Below, piece by piece: positions 11,005-22,027 of a stretch of DNA of 64,000 bases; position 1 is the first letter of the stretch, and each line of letters opens with the position of its first letter. Both the position numbers and the translations under genes were made by a program. A model generated the notes under the pieces. That model saw only the letters and a program-made list of their open reading frames with translations. It did not search any database and was not told where the DNA came from. The stretch is from Acanthacorydalis orientalis. Taxonomy: Eukaryota > Arthropoda > Insecta > Megaloptera > Corydalidae. The stretch lies in contig CM068323.1 in the NCBI GenBank assembly GCA_034766995.1, forward strand, positions 1,848,088 to 1,912,087, written 5' to 3'.

Positions 11005-12126
11005 TTAGTTTTTTGGATCTATATTCAGAAATTCTGTCTCAATCAAATTATTACATATTTCATGAGCAGGTTTCTGTTTATCTTCTTGTTTATTTTGAAA
11101 CCAGCATGACGATTCGGGATGGAACCGAATACCTTTGTTTTCTTTTTTACATATTGAACATGGTGATTTGTTATCTCTGGTATTATTTTTAACAGTTGTA
11201 TTATTTTCATATTTTCCTTTTGGGCTTGTTTTCTTGATTAAATGTTCTAAACCTCTGACGTCGTTAAACAAATCATTTGTTGTTTTCAATTTTTCTCTAT
11301 CTATTTTATCTGCTATATAATTTGGTAAACCTGTTACGATGAGGTTAATGAGTGTTTGTGTGTCTATTGATTTATTTATTTCTAGCAATAACCGTTCTTT
11401 CTTTAAGGCATATTCCAATATTAAACCTTGTTTATATCTGTAATTAAATGCATATCTGATTGATGACCATCCTTTATTCGAAAATGTTTCATACAAGCTA
11501 TTTTTCCAGACACTCCATTCAGAATTTATTGAGTTTTTTATCAACATAGAATTATACCAATCCATAGCAGATTCTTCCATAAATAATCTTAACATTTCAA
11601 TTTTATCTGTATCTGTAGTTACATTTAGTCTAGTACATTCACTTTCAAAATTATTTAACCACTGATGAACGTTTGTGATTTTTTCTGAAAATTTATCCAA
11701 TACGAACTTATCTAGTAATTTCAACTTATTTTTATTTTGCTGTCTGACTTCGTTCTCATTTATTTTTAGAGATTCAATTAATTTTAATAAATTTTCTTCT
11801 GTAGTTGTGTTTTCTTTTCTCTCTTCAATTTTTTCCAACAAAAATCCTTCAAATTGAATATTACCCTCATCAATGTAGATTTTTTTTAATTCATTTGTTA
11901 AAGTAATCCAGACTTCTCTTCTCTCGTGTCTTCTTTTTAATGATGTCTTTACTTTTTGAACAATTTCGCACTTTAGAATCTCTTTATGTAAACTCAAAGG
12001 TTGCAGCTCTTCAGGTAATATATAAGTCTGGTTAGTTGGAGTAGAGATTGAGGTTATGGCGTATATGCTTGACTTGACATCGTCTGGTTTTGCAATTATC
12101 ATAAAGTTAAAACATAGCTTATCCAT
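11005..12126 (-). CDS. Ty3 gag (capsid/nucleocapsid)
   Basis: The ORF is 373 codons and starts at ATG only about 32 bases inside the 5' LTR. The central part (about residues 150-290) has the pattern of the Ty3 retrotransposon gag capsid domain, with conserved aromatic and leucine positions such as WLNNFE and MDWYN. The C-terminal part is basic. It carries one zinc-knuckle-like motif C-x2-C-x9-H-x4-C beginning CSICKKE, which has a longer middle spacing than the classic CCHC. The product would form virus-like particles in the cytoplasm and package element RNA. It is unbroken and shares the element with pol through the frameshift site. Confidence 0.88.
   Translation of the reverse strand: MDKLCFNFMIIAKPDDVKSSIYAITSISTPTNQTYILPEELQPLSLHKEILKCEIVQKVKTSLKRRHERREVWITLTNELKKIYIDEGNIQFEGFLLEKIEERKENTTTEENLLKLIESLKINENEVRQQNKNKLKLLDKFVLDKFSEKITNVHQWLNNFESECTRLNVTTDTDKIEMLRLFMEESAMDWYNSMLIKNSINSEWSVWKNSLYETFSNKGWSSIRYAFNYRYKQGLILEYALKKERLLLEINKSIDTQTLINLIVTGLPNYIADKIDREKLKTTNDLFNDVRGLEHLIKKTSPKGKYENNTTVKNNTRDNKSPCSICKKENKGIRFHPESSCWFQNKQEDKQKPAHEICNNLIETEFLNIDPKN
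11008..11014 (-). promoter_or_regulatory. -1 ribosomal frameshift slippery site between gag and pol
   Basis: On the minus strand the gag frame ends CCA AAA AAC TAA. This contains the heptamer A AAA AAC in the correct X XXY YYZ phase, one codon before the gag stop. A -1 slip continues as CTA ACG CTG CCA and joins the pol frame without a stop. The same heptamer serves other retroelements. I could not identify a strong downstream hairpin or pseudoknot. Confidence 0.85.
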
Positions 12127-12157
12127 TGTGGTTTTGTATAACTGATAAATGTCGTTT

Positions 12158-12531
12158 TATAATGTGTTTATTAATCTTTTATTATATTACTTATATTGTT
12201 GATGAAATAATAACTAAACTGTGTTTCACTGTAAAACAAGATTTTTATTATTTACATATTTACACATAGAAATTATAGTTTATCTATAATAAATGCTCAC
12301 CTGTAAAACAAGAAACGACATTAAAAGCTATTATTTCACAATGATTTATTTTAAACAATTACTATTTGGTCAAACGATTGTTATTGATTAATTATCATGC
12401 TCCGCGTGGCTTTTCTATCTCTTTCCATCTCTCATCAGCTGTCGCGGTCAGTCGTCTTGTTCTACACAGGCATGCGCAGTATTCATATAGCATGAAAATA
12501 GATTTTAAAAGGGATACGATAAATCGTATTA

Positions 12532-12540
<9 letters not shown>
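12158..12540 (-). repeat. 5' LTR of the Ty3 element
   Basis: Direct copy of 7451-7833. It carries the promoter in sense orientation. The gag start lies about 32 bases beyond its inner edge. The bases directly after the LTR (AAACGACATTTATC in sense) are where a tRNA primer site is expected, but they do not begin with the usual TGG. Confidence 0.92.

Positions 12541-12571
<31 letters not shown>
12541..12571. repeat. (TA)n tract
   Basis: Right half of the TA target run flanking the Ty3 element. Confidence 0.9.
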
Positions 12572-12575
<4 letters not shown>

Positions 12576-13162
12576 CTAGTTAAAATCACGTGACTAAATG
12601 ACAATTGATAGAAACTACGCTCATAATATCAGTTCAATGTAAATTACAGTCCATATTCAAAATTTTTGAATTACTTCAGTTGGACTGACAGTCAGCCATT
12701 TCGACGCACACATTGTCATTTTGCATATACATTATCATTTACCCTCAACAACATCCCTATAACAACACCTGAATGTTAGTTTTAGATGTTGGTGTGGTGT
12801 AATCTACTATAGTCAAGAGCATTTTTTTCCATGCTAACCAACCACCCACTTGTTTCGTTGGCCAGTCGTACAGGTTAAGCATTGTCAGCCAGCCGTTGGG
12901 CTCCTTGTCCGATCATAGAACGAAACGAATTATCCGCCTGCTGTTCGGCATCGAAGCGAATTGAACAAGCTTACTCGTTTCTGACCTGCTGTTTAGCTTG
13001 CGAGACAGCCGTACAAATAAATAACACATTAGAGAAGGGAAACTTGTCAGCAGGTAGAAAATATGTATAACGCGTCGTCGCCGGCGCACGCTCAACTGGT
13101 AGTTTGCCTTTTGTAATTGTTAATTTTTTACTGTAGACTTTTTTAATAATAGTTCTGCTTTA
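12572..13162. other. unique sequence, no gene recognised
   Basis: Mixed-composition DNA between the Ty3 element and the next TA tract. Short ORFs of about 60 codons on each strand (12882-13095) overlap each other and match no family I know. No RNA gene fold was recognised. Confidence 0.5.
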
Positions 13163-13165
13163 TAT

Positions 13166-13240
<75 letters not shown>
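13163..13240. repeat. (TA)n microsatellite
   Basis: Nearly pure TA repeat of about 78 bases directly beside the left end of a Tc1-type element, which requires TA as its target. Confidence 0.9.
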
Positions 13241-13243
<3 letters not shown>

Positions 13244-16200
13244 TGAATGAAAAAGTATTGGCACAGTTAACATTTTTGTAATTAAAAGGGTCTGATTAAA
13301 AAAATTGTACATATTTTGGAACAAATTTGTATATTTCATATTTATTAATATATTATTTATTTAATAATATCAAAATAATAACAAGAACTTATTAGAATTG
13401 CAAAAAATAGCATTAATTAAAATAGTATTTTTTTTCGCGAAAAAATTATTCGCACACTTATTAGTAAATTGAATTACATTAATAAGTGTTTTCTGAAAAT
13501 TTGAAATTAAAAAAATGTCCGTAAACCGTTTCACCTTATCGCCACTTTCAATCTATTTGGCATCGAAATTTCCCTTAATTGAGATTTACTAATTATATTA
13601 GTTTTACCCATATTTATTGTCATTGATAATAGGTAAAATGAAATTATATTCTACGGTAATTCTTTTATTATAAATTTAATATATAATTTTCTTCATTTTG
13701 TATAACTATATCGTGACGTTCGACCAATTTTTGTATTCCGTTTTTGTAAAATTCTGATAATTTTCACCTGGAGAATGATACTAAAAAGGAATTCACTCAT
13801 TCGTGTGTTTAGCATTTTTTTGATCGAGACTATTTTGCAAAGACTGTGTTACAGTCGGAAATCAGAAGAGACAAAGTCTTGAGAATAAGGCGGGTATGGA
13901 AGCATTTCTCAATTCTGGTCAGAAATTTTTTTGCGTTATGCACGCTTTGTGTGGCCATGCATTCATGCTGCATACTATGCTAACTCTTCCGGATAATTAG
14001 GTCGTTTTTCTTATATTGCCTGATTTAATTTGTCAAGCTGTTGAGAATACCTATCTGCAGTCACAGTTTCTCCGAATTTTAAAATTTTATAATAAACTAT
14101 TCCGCGAAAATCACACCAGACACAATATATTTTTCTTATTGGTAAAACTTGGTTTTTCGATCGTTTAAGTAGTTTGTCCAGGTTTGTCAAAGTTCACCCA
14201 AGTTGTTTCCGTTTATTATTACTGTACAATATCCACTTTTCGTCCTCTGTTATCAAATGAAGCAAAAAAGGGTTCCTGAACTTGACGAGAATTCAACGAA
14301 ACGCACGCACCGCATCCTGTTCTCGCGCTAATCCGCAGTCAGCTCATGCAGCACCCACGCAGCGAGTATGTTTACTTTCCCAATACGATGAAGTCCTCTA
14401 GTTACAGAATTTTCGACGAATTCATCTTTACTGCTATCTCACGCGTTATTAAACGTAGATTATTTTCGAGTATCGCTTTTAATTGTTCATCGTCAAACAA
14501 AAAATGGCGACCATTTTTTTTATTTTTCAAATCAAAATCTCCCTCACGAAAGTTTTTAAACTACCAAAAATATGTGCGAATGTTTATTGCATAATCCCAG
14601 TATAATTTACAAATCTTTTCAGTAATTGTTTTTGCGTCCTTTCCTTTACAGAAATAGTAAAGAATAATGTGATGAATATGCTCTGAATCGTTACACATAT
14701 TTGAAAGGTGAAATATAAAAAAAATGTGCTTTTCTTGGAAGAAGCACATTCATATGTTAGCTCCGGAGCGTCTGCAAGGGAATAGAATCCATTTTGTAAT
14801 TTTTTCTCTTAAAATATTAAAGTTACTAAGTCAACAGCGATGAAATATAAATCGCTGACATCAAATACGGGCCAATCTCTTATTATGTTTTCTGATCTTC
14901 CTATCCAGTATATCTAAATCAAGATATTGTGATGGTGTGTTAATGGTATTGGGGGGAGGATGTTATACAAAATCCATTCCTTGACTACGAGAGATGTCTG
15001 CTTGAAGTCATTGTCATGTTGAAAGTAGAAGTCACTTTCAAGAGCTAGCTTTTCATCACTATTTTTGGGTTATTTTTCAAAATATTCTACATAAACCATC
15101 TTATCCATTATCCCATCAAACGAAAACAAGCTTTCCCACATCGGATGCTTCCATGCAACCACACACCATCACTGCTACATCCTCATGTTTCACAGTCGCT
15201 AACAAATTTTCTATGTTCAATTCTGTATTAGGTTTTCCCGAGACATATATATATATATATTCGACCATCGGAGCGAATAATGTTAAATTTACTTTCATCA
15301 GAAAAGATTAATTTTCAGCAAATCCATATTTTTGTTCTGGTGGTCTTTTGCAAAATTAATTCTTTTACCCTTATTGATTTTACTTATATAGGGTTTTTTT
15401 TTTACTAAGTACTCAAACATTATAACCGGTAGTATACAATATATTTTTCACGGTTCTGTGTGTAACAGTTTTATCAAAATCTTTTTTTAACTCTGCTACT
15501 ACTTCTGATGAAGTAATTTTTAAATCTATTTTTAATTCTTTTCATAACATGCCGTTCTTCTTTATTCGAAAGTTTTCCTGGAAATCCAATTCTTGTTTGA
15601 TTTTCTAGGTTTTTCTTGCCTTTAAATCGATTAATTACACTTCGAACTCTAGTTTTTTTTTAAACAAGACTTAGTTTAGCTGACAATGTCTATAGATCTC
15701 ACTAATCATATGGTTGATCTGTCGTTCTTGGGAATTAGATCCTTTTAAGACTAGACTTTAACATTTGTTATCTAACATTATGTGGTTATGTTATCTTTAG
15801 AACTGTAAATTACCTCGTATTTATTATTTTCCTAATGAAACTGTATGATTTCCATTTTACATGCAATCCAAAATAATTTTTCGTTCAGATAAGATAGTTT
15901 CTTTAATTTTTTGACCTATGGTTTAATTTTATTCCCAATTTACTATACAATTTGAAAAAAAAATGTCTTACCACAGTTTCAATACAGCACAAATAATGAT
16001 TTACCGATATTTTCCCTACTTATAACAGTAATTACAGGGTACATAAATTCATTCCTGTGAAGTTAACACATTAAAAACTATGCTAATAGTTTCTTCGTGG
16101 AAAAAAATAAGTTTAATTTCATATAGTGACTTTTCGTGAAATTTCTATAAAATATTGTTGATATTTTTATGTTATTAAATAAATAATAAAAATAAATAAA

Positions 16201-16292
16201 TGTGTACCTAATTTTTCAAAATATTTCCAAATTTTTAGACCATTTTAATTACAAAAAAGTTAACTGTACCAATACTTTTTTTGGACAGTGTA
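13241..16292 (-). mobile_element. Tc1-like DNA transposon, decayed, about 3 kb
   Basis: The ends form inverted repeats of about 50 bases. The left end reads AAAAGTATTGGCACAGTTAA. The right end in reverse complement starts TACACTGTCC and continues AAAGTATTGGTACAGTTAA. TA lies at both edges as expected for the superfamily. A broken transposase lies inside on the minus strand. At about 3 kb the element is longer than the usual 1.6 kb, so it has gained extra DNA, probably in 13300-14700, where I recognise nothing. Confidence 0.8.
14760..15745 (-). pseudogene. Tc1-like transposase, broken
   Basis: In shifting minus-strand frames the order is as expected for a Tc1 transposase. A helix-turn-helix/linker region lies near 15745-15480 (KLSNKEERHVMKRIKN and similar). 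A first catalytic-type motif SDESKFN lies near 15310. A FVDGIMDKMVYVEYFEK segment lies near 15130-15070, and an FYFQHDND segment near 15035, matching the FQQDNDPKHT signature. Several stops and frameshifts occur, and a short TA run disrupts it near 15250. It is not expressed as an active enzyme. Confidence 0.75.
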
Positions 16293-16316
16293 CATAAATA
16301 TATGTATATATGTATA

Positions 16317-17440
16317 CACTAACTGAAAAATGTAATGGCACACTTAAGATTTTCAGAAATAAATGCTTTTTCGGTAACAAAAAAATATTTTGAGATTTAC
16401 GTTTATTTATTTATTACAATTTAATAACACTCAAAATATTTAAAATTTTACTTAGATAAATTCAAAATTCTTTATAGAATAAAAGAACTTCTATTTTTAT
16501 GCGAAAGAAAAATTAGTACAACCCTTATTTCTCATCGGCTCTCTTTGCTATGATACTCCATAGCCAATCGTAAAGTTGTTATAAACAGGCGATTCTCGAT
16601 ATTTCATATTATGTTTAATTTCGATAATGTGGTAAATGTGTTTTATAAAATTTGTTAAAAGCTTATTGATTAATTTAAAATATGACAGGAAAAACTGAAC
16701 AAAGCGCAGTGTCTGAAGAAAAATCATATTAGATTTGGATTCGAAAGGGAAATCGATATTTCGTGCTGGGAAAATTGCCAATAAAAATACAGTTACAGTT
16801 TTAAACATAACGAACCGATTTAAAGAAGAGAATTTTTTAGAAAAACATCCAAGAAGTGAGCGCCAAAGATTCCATTCTCATAATGAGCAGAGAGCCGTGA
16901 TAAAAGCGATTAAAAAAATAAGTTCGTCAGATATAGCGGTACAGATAAAATAAAATTTTGAAAAAAATGTTATCTCTGATACGGTACAAAGTTTTCTTCA
17001 TGAAACTTGTTATAATTCTAGACTTCACAGGAAAAATCCACGAGCAAGTAAAGTGAATCGGCGCAAGAGAATGGATTTTGCAAAATGAAGTTGAACAAAA
17101 ATACTTACTTCTGGAATAAGATAATATTTTCAAATAAAAGTAAATTCAATATTTTGCATTGCGAAGGCCGAATATCAGTGCGACAAAAGCCTTAACTGAA
17201 TTAATCAAAAAGAATCGATTACTTACTGTTAAACATGAGGATATCGGACCAGTGTATGGGGTTGTGTGGCGATATTTGATGTTGTGAAACTTGTAATTAA
17301 TGACTGAATAATGGAATAATGGCCGTTGCACATGTAAATGGACACGCAACAAAATATTAAAAAAAAACAATGTAATTATTTTTCAATTCTGCTAATCACT
17401 GTATTGAGTGTGTACGATCAATTTTGTGTGCCATCATTTG
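16317..17440 (+). mobile_element. second Tc1-like element, internally deleted
   Basis: The left end is CACTAACTGAAAAATGTAAT followed by GGCACACTT. The right end in reverse complement contains ATCAAATGATGGCACACAAA, a partial inverted repeat. Between them plus-strand fragments encode Tc1-type DNA-binding and linker sequence (16735-16953: SERQRFHSHNEQRAVIKAI) and then RKNPRASKVNRRKRMDFAK near 17030-17085. The expected W(x)SDESKFN motif is recognisable but frameshifted near 17130-17155. The catalytic C-terminal half is missing. Its TIR differs from that of the neighbour at 13241, so it belongs to another Tc1 family. Confidence 0.65.
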
Positions 17441-17924
17441 ATATATTTTTAAGTTATTTTGAATTAACAGCGAATAAATATTAAGTTTGTATTTATTTTT
17501 TATGAAATTGACAGAGTAATTATTTATTTGAAATAAATAAATCTTAAAATAAAATTATTATTCTTAAATACATTTGAATAAATGTATTTTTCTAGTGGCG
17601 TACGTTCAGTTGTCTGTGACTATAAATACAAAAATTATTCAAGATTTTTATTGTTAGTTCTGAGTGTACAAAGACTTTTTGTCTAGCAGTACATCTAGAA
17701 AAGGAAACGTAGGCAATGGGATCATTTTCAGTGAATGTTTATATACCGTTACGTCAACAGATTGTGTTGTCGTTGTCCAATAGCACTGGTTGAAAAAAGA
17801 AAGCCATCAGGCATTCGACGATTTCGTCATTATCGGTACGCATCGATGTCCACTTGTGCGCTGCCAGCAATTTTATCCTCTCTTGTATCCAGGCACAATT
17901 AGTATTACTTTACGTTTAGTGGTT
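17441..17924. other. AT-rich stretch, no gene recognised
   Basis: Contains no clear ORF or RNA. A ctagtggcgtacg motif near 17593 resembles generic DNA-transposon ends but no partner was found. Confidence 0.45.
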
Positions 17925-18200
17925 GGTACAAGTGGCCTCCCAGGTGTTCCAAAACCGGGTCATACGCCTCATCACCGATGCGCATTTCCTGGTGAGGAAC
18001 ACCACTCTTCACCGGGACCTCCGCCTCCCTACTATCGACGAGTTTGTCCGCCGACAGGCTAGCCGGTTGTACGGGCGGGCGAAGTCCAGCGACAACACCC
18101 TAGTCCGAGGACTGGGAACCAACGACCTCGTCGCCGAGCACTGCAGATATCAGCGGCCTAGCTTGCTGGTGGTGCAGCGCAAGGTGGACGACGGTCCGTG
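17925..18200 (+). pseudogene. Jockey-type LINE, 3' fragment of RT ORF
   Basis: About 85 codons encode the conserved C-terminal tail of Jockey-clade ORF2. The pattern is QVFQNRVIRLITDAHFLVRN, then TTLHRDLRLPTIDEF. This motif is a hallmark of the region after the RT thumb. Everything upstream is missing, so this is a 5'-truncated copy. It is much more GC-rich than the surrounding DNA, which suggests a later arrival than its neighbours. Confidence 0.8.
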
Positions 18201-18440
18201 ACCTGGCGTCAGTCCTCCCCCCGATGTCCAGTAAGAGGTCGGCCTTCACTGGTCGACCTGGAGCTCCGCTGGCCCAACAACAAGAGACGACCCCTTGGAG
18301 GGGGAAGAAATGCTCCTGAAACACGAGAGTTCCCGTACCCAGCTACGATCCATGAATTACGAGAGACTCGAGCCGTGAGCGCACAACGCTCGGTGCTCAA
18401 CAAGCATGGGCCCCTCAGGCCCTCGCTGCAGACGATGTGA
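18201..18440 (+). repeat. LINE-adjacent repeat shared with 29620-29760
   Basis: The section 18325-18425 closely matches 29648-29745, including the words CCGTACCCAGC and GCATGGGCCCCTCAGGCC. A short reading frame is conserved in both (REFPYPAT... and RETRA). Here it directly follows the Jockey RT tail, so it is probably the 3' part or UTR of that LINE family. Confidence 0.6.
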
Positions 18441-19106
18441 CAAGTGGCCTGTACAGTATGTATCAGTGTATCATAGCAAAGAACAGTTCTCTTGGTTTTG
18501 CTCTCTTGTGTACTGTTGAAGTAATGTTCTGAATTTTTTTCCGTTAATTAGTGTATTTTTTTTAGTGAATTGTATTGAATTTAATGGCCGATTGCAAAAT
18601 TATTTAATTTATTTTTGTCACTTTTCAATTTCGTGATCGTTTTCGAACTTCTGTATATTTTTTACTTTTTGAAAAAGTTTTATTCAAAGTTTACTTTCAC
18701 GTCCAGTGATTTCTTTGCGGTTTGCGTGTCTAGTGCCGTCCTGTGACAGTGATTATATTTATGTGCAATTTTTTTTACGGACATGAATACAAAATAAATT
18801 GATGATATCTTAGAAATTTCAACAGTACGCGCATAAAAGAGAACATGGAAAGTGATCGTTTGGACTGACTGAATTAATAAATAAAATAAAAATAAATTTT
18901 ATTGATAATATAATTGAATTAATGACTATTTATTTGTATTTATATATAAAATGTGCTGTGAATCGGATTATATGTCTGTGTACGTTTTACAAACACCAAT
19001 ACAAGATAGATGAACAGTTCCTAATTTGTCGGTTGTATTAGAAATTTCAACAGTACGTGTACAAAAGGGTAAGTCGTCCTTTAATAAAATGTATCATGTA
19101 ATGTTG
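18441..19106. other. AT-rich stretch, no gene recognised
   Basis: The phrase ttagaaatttcaacagtacg occurs twice (about 18810 and 19037). No coding or RNA feature is seen. Confidence 0.5.
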
Positions 19107-19904
19107 TATAGTCAAGTCTCTTTTTATGCGGTATGTGCGTTCCATAGAAAACCACATATAAAAAAATCCGTTTAAATAATTTACGTTGAGAAATTAGGGA
19201 TACGTTCCATAATTTTCTAAAATCACATAAAATAAAAGCAATAAGTTAGAATACACCGAAAGTCGCATAAAAAAATTTATGAAAATTCAGAAAAATAAGA
19301 ATGCCTAAAAAATTCTTTCGAAAATTTGAAAGAAATTCATATAAATTAAAATAAGTTCGTTTTAAAACTATTTAAAAATCAAAAATTATTTTATTATGTT
19401 GAAATTAAATTTACAACGGCATATTGCTGCGCGTTGAATGGAAGTTGAGGTTTGGTCCGGGGTCTTAGTCATGATTTTGAACTGGTTTTGAAAAGGAGAC
19501 TCGAGTTTCAAGAAGTGGGTATGAGGAGGGGTGGTTTCAAAGATGGAGCCCGAACATTTTTTTCAAAAAACTGGAAGGAACGGATGTTGCACAGAAAATA
19601 CTGATGGACGGCACAGACAGTGCAAGTCATTTACAACAAACTTTATTCATTTCATTTTATTGAAAAGTGACAATTCTTTTTACATTTTCTTACACGTTTT
19701 TTTTCAATCAAAATTATCATTGTCATTATTCGACAATGTTCGGCACCATTTGCGAACTGACGCGAAGTCACTATCGTCGTAAGGACAATGGCTCTCCACA
19801 AACAGAATTATTGTCAACTTCATTCTCGTTCTGTATTGATTATTCTCTCTCTGACAATGCAATCAGTGATTAAACTTTGTAATTATGATTTTACCATTTT
19901 TTTT

Positions 19905-20295
19905 TATTTAGTTCGCGATATCCAGACATCCAATTCTTCAGCTCATGTTGGAATCTGAAGGCTCGTTCAGAATTTGTGTCATTAACAAGAAAATAATTTT
20001 CTAATTTATTGCCAAGTTGAAGACCTTTTCGAATTATATTCGCAGTGAGAAGATAGAGTCTTCTTCCGTTTCACTATCAATTTCTGGATATTTGACGATA
20101 TCTAAACTTATAATACCAAATCGTCACTCAAGGCATTATCCACAAGCAATTCGTCGACATTCTGACTAAAAGTATCAAAACCTTCACCATTTTTTTCATG
20201 TGCCAAAGTAATGATTTCAGTTAATAATTCCGATGTTTCAATGATTGCACTGCTTGCGAAACATCCATGCCAAGGTGCTTTCCATCAGACATTTA
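19905..20295 (-). pseudogene. Tigger-type transposase C-terminus, broken
   Basis: Minus-strand fragments include RKGLQLGNKLENYFLVNDTN and then ERAFRFQHELKNW. These parallel the segment ALELGRKLESAVIDNNPN...RALKLRQYL found in the pogo remnant at 53.9 kb. Together they match the tail of Tigger/CENP-B-type transposases. At least three stops or frameshifts interrupt it. Confidence 0.65.
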
Positions 20296-20531
20296 CAGTT
20301 CTTATTTCAGTGATAATAGACACAGCATGATATAAACAGTTTAAAAAACAAAAATATAATTTTTTTACCTGGGCATCACAGACATTTAAAGACAATTAAA
20401 AAATTCCAAATATGATTCACTATACTAGCAATTAAGAAATTGCGGGTAACTACCGGAAATATTTTTGAAAAAAATATATAAATTTTAAAGAACATAATAA
20501 TTTAAATTTAATTTTTTTAAACAACGTGCAG

Positions 20532-20536
<5 letters not shown>

Positions 20537-20604
<68 letters not shown>
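20537..20604. repeat. (TA)n microsatellite
   Basis: A pure TA run of about 68 bases inside the pogo-like element. Confidence 0.95.
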
Positions 20605-20608
<4 letters not shown>

Positions 20609-20684
20609 ACAACTGGACAACACCGACTTTGCATAAAATATGTACCGTATTAAAAAGATACGCATAAAAACCGACTCGACTGTA

Positions 20685-21562
20685 TTTTTGTAGTAATACA
20701 TTTAAATAGTAAATACCGTAGTTTTAAAATGAGGAAAATATTTTTAAATTCTTAAAATTGTCTACAATACTTGAACGTTATTATCATATTATTATTCATC
20801 ATATTTCAATGAATTGAACACGTCTTTAGTTTCATTTCTTTTAAAACATTAAAAATATTTTTATTCCTTGGTTGTTTATAAAAGTAAAACACTTTCATAT
20901 TATCGAGGACATTTAATTACCACCAACATGATACATTTTATTCGATTTTGATTTTTATATGCTTTCATTAATATTTTATTCAATTCTATTGAATTATTAC
21001 AGTAGTATTTCTCTATATATGTTTTTTCTCATACTGAATAATTTTGTATCTATCGGGAATTAAAATAAAAAAAAAGTAATCAATTTTCAAATATTAGTAA
21101 AATTGTTATTACATATGATGAAAATATTTAAAGATAAATGTTGTAAATCGGCAGATTATGAATGATGGTCAATTACATACTTTGTTATATTTACTGTAAA
21201 TGTGCGCCAATGCATAAAAGTCAATCGTTTTGAAAGGATCGTTCAATTCTAATAAAACTGGATAAGTTTTAGTATATTCTCATGTAACCGTATAATAATT
21301 ATTTGTGTTAAGCAAAAACAGATCGGGCTTTACGTAATGTCGCTCTTAAAAGGTATGTGTCGCTGAGTTTATTTTCAAATTTATTGATATACAGAAATTC
21401 GTATTTATGTAATAATGAAGTAAATGAGAATATGTACAGCCATTATCTAATGTAGTGTATTTTATGTGGATATTTTTGTTCACATCGAACTTTTTAATAT
21501 ATTCAGCAATGAAAACTCGTTCGCGAGGAAAGTTAAAACATTTGGAAGTTAATACCGTACAT
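20685..21562. other. AT-rich stretch, no gene recognised
   Basis: Low-complexity AT-rich DNA without a recognisable ORF, RNA or repeat structure. Confidence 0.5.
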
Positions 21563-21892
21563 CAGTGGTGTCAAACACGCGCCCCTCGGACCGCATGCAG
21601 CCCGCGGCCAAAGCTTGAAGTTGATTTTATTAAAATAATAAAATTGAATTTTAAAAAAATATATAAAATTAATTTTTAAAAGTATGCAAATTGTAGAAGT
21701 ATATTGCTAAAAACACTGTTTTATGGTTAATTCCGATTTGGTTCATTTTCCCACTTGCAAAAAGTATCAAGAATTATATTATGGTTGTGATGTTAACAAA
21801 TATGCTTCAAATATTCAAGAATTATTATTTGAATTTGAAAACCGATTTGAAGTGTTCGAGACAAACGAAAATGATTTTTTATTATTTGTTAT
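21563..21892 (+). pseudogene. hAT (Charlie/GTF2IRD2-type) transposon fragment
   Basis: The left end CAGTGGTGTCAAACACGCGC, followed by a GC-rich stretch with CCCGCGGCC, is the typical terminus of Charlie-like hAT elements. It is followed at 21723-21890 by about 55 codons matching the hAT transposase segment found in GTF2IRD2-like proteins (HFPTCKKY, then FEFENRFEVFETNENDF). The rest of the transposase and the right end are absent. A mariner remnant adjoins at about 21893, making a chimera. Confidence 0.65.
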
Positions 21893-22027
21893 TGGGAACG
21901 ACCCTTAAAGATGAAGAAGGTTGCAGGCGGACTTCTTCAGTACATAACAACAAACAACTGCAAGCGTTAATTGACTCAGAACTAAGCTCAACAATTAGAA
22001 AGCTTACGTAATTATTTTTCTACCAAC
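21893..22027 (+). mobile_element. mariner deletion derivative, right end
   Basis: Starts inside the transposase DNA-binding region (GNDPLKDEEG..., with RTSSVHN and STIRKLT). It then joins the right terminal repeat directly (TAATTATTTTTCTACCAAC). The same joint type is seen at 48466-48585 and the left half at 57219-57690. It is a non-autonomous remnant. Confidence 0.65.

Larger units (their letters stand above)
7451..12540 (-). mobile_element. complete Ty3-type LTR retrotransposon
   Basis: The element is 5.09 kb in the order 5' LTR (12540-12158), gag, pol, polypurine tract, 3' LTR (7833-7451), all read on the minus strand. The two LTRs are about 383 bp and I found no difference between them by eye, so the insertion is young. 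Gag and pol are both open over their full length. There is no env-like ORF between pol and the 3' LTR. Both flanks are TA runs, so the exact target duplication cannot be resolved. The domain order protease, RT, RNase H, integrase places it in the Ty3 superfamily. Confidence 0.93.
19109..20682 (-). mobile_element. pogo/Tigger-like DNA transposon, decayed
   Basis: The element is 1.57 kb with TA at both edges (19107-19108 and 20683-20684). The inverted ends are TAGTCAAGTCTCTTTTTATG on the left and, in reverse complement, CAGTCGAGTCGGTTTTTATG on the right. A minus-strand Tigger-type transposase tail lies inside. Only the C-terminal part of the transposase is recognisable. A TA microsatellite has grown within it at 20537-20604. 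Confidence 0.75.

Noticed and set aside
7868..12126. An env gene that would make the LTR element an errantivirus
   Set aside because: No open frame lies between the pol stop and the 3' LTR; only about 23 bases separate pol from the polypurine tract.
12366..12604. Short ORFs in the LTRs (7659-7865 and 12366-12604)
   Set aside because: They are LTR sequence, identical in both copies, and one runs into TA repeats.
12840..13100. Possible tRNA or small RNA in the GC-richer stretch
   Set aside because: No cloverleaf, box A/B pair or anticodon arm could be drawn.
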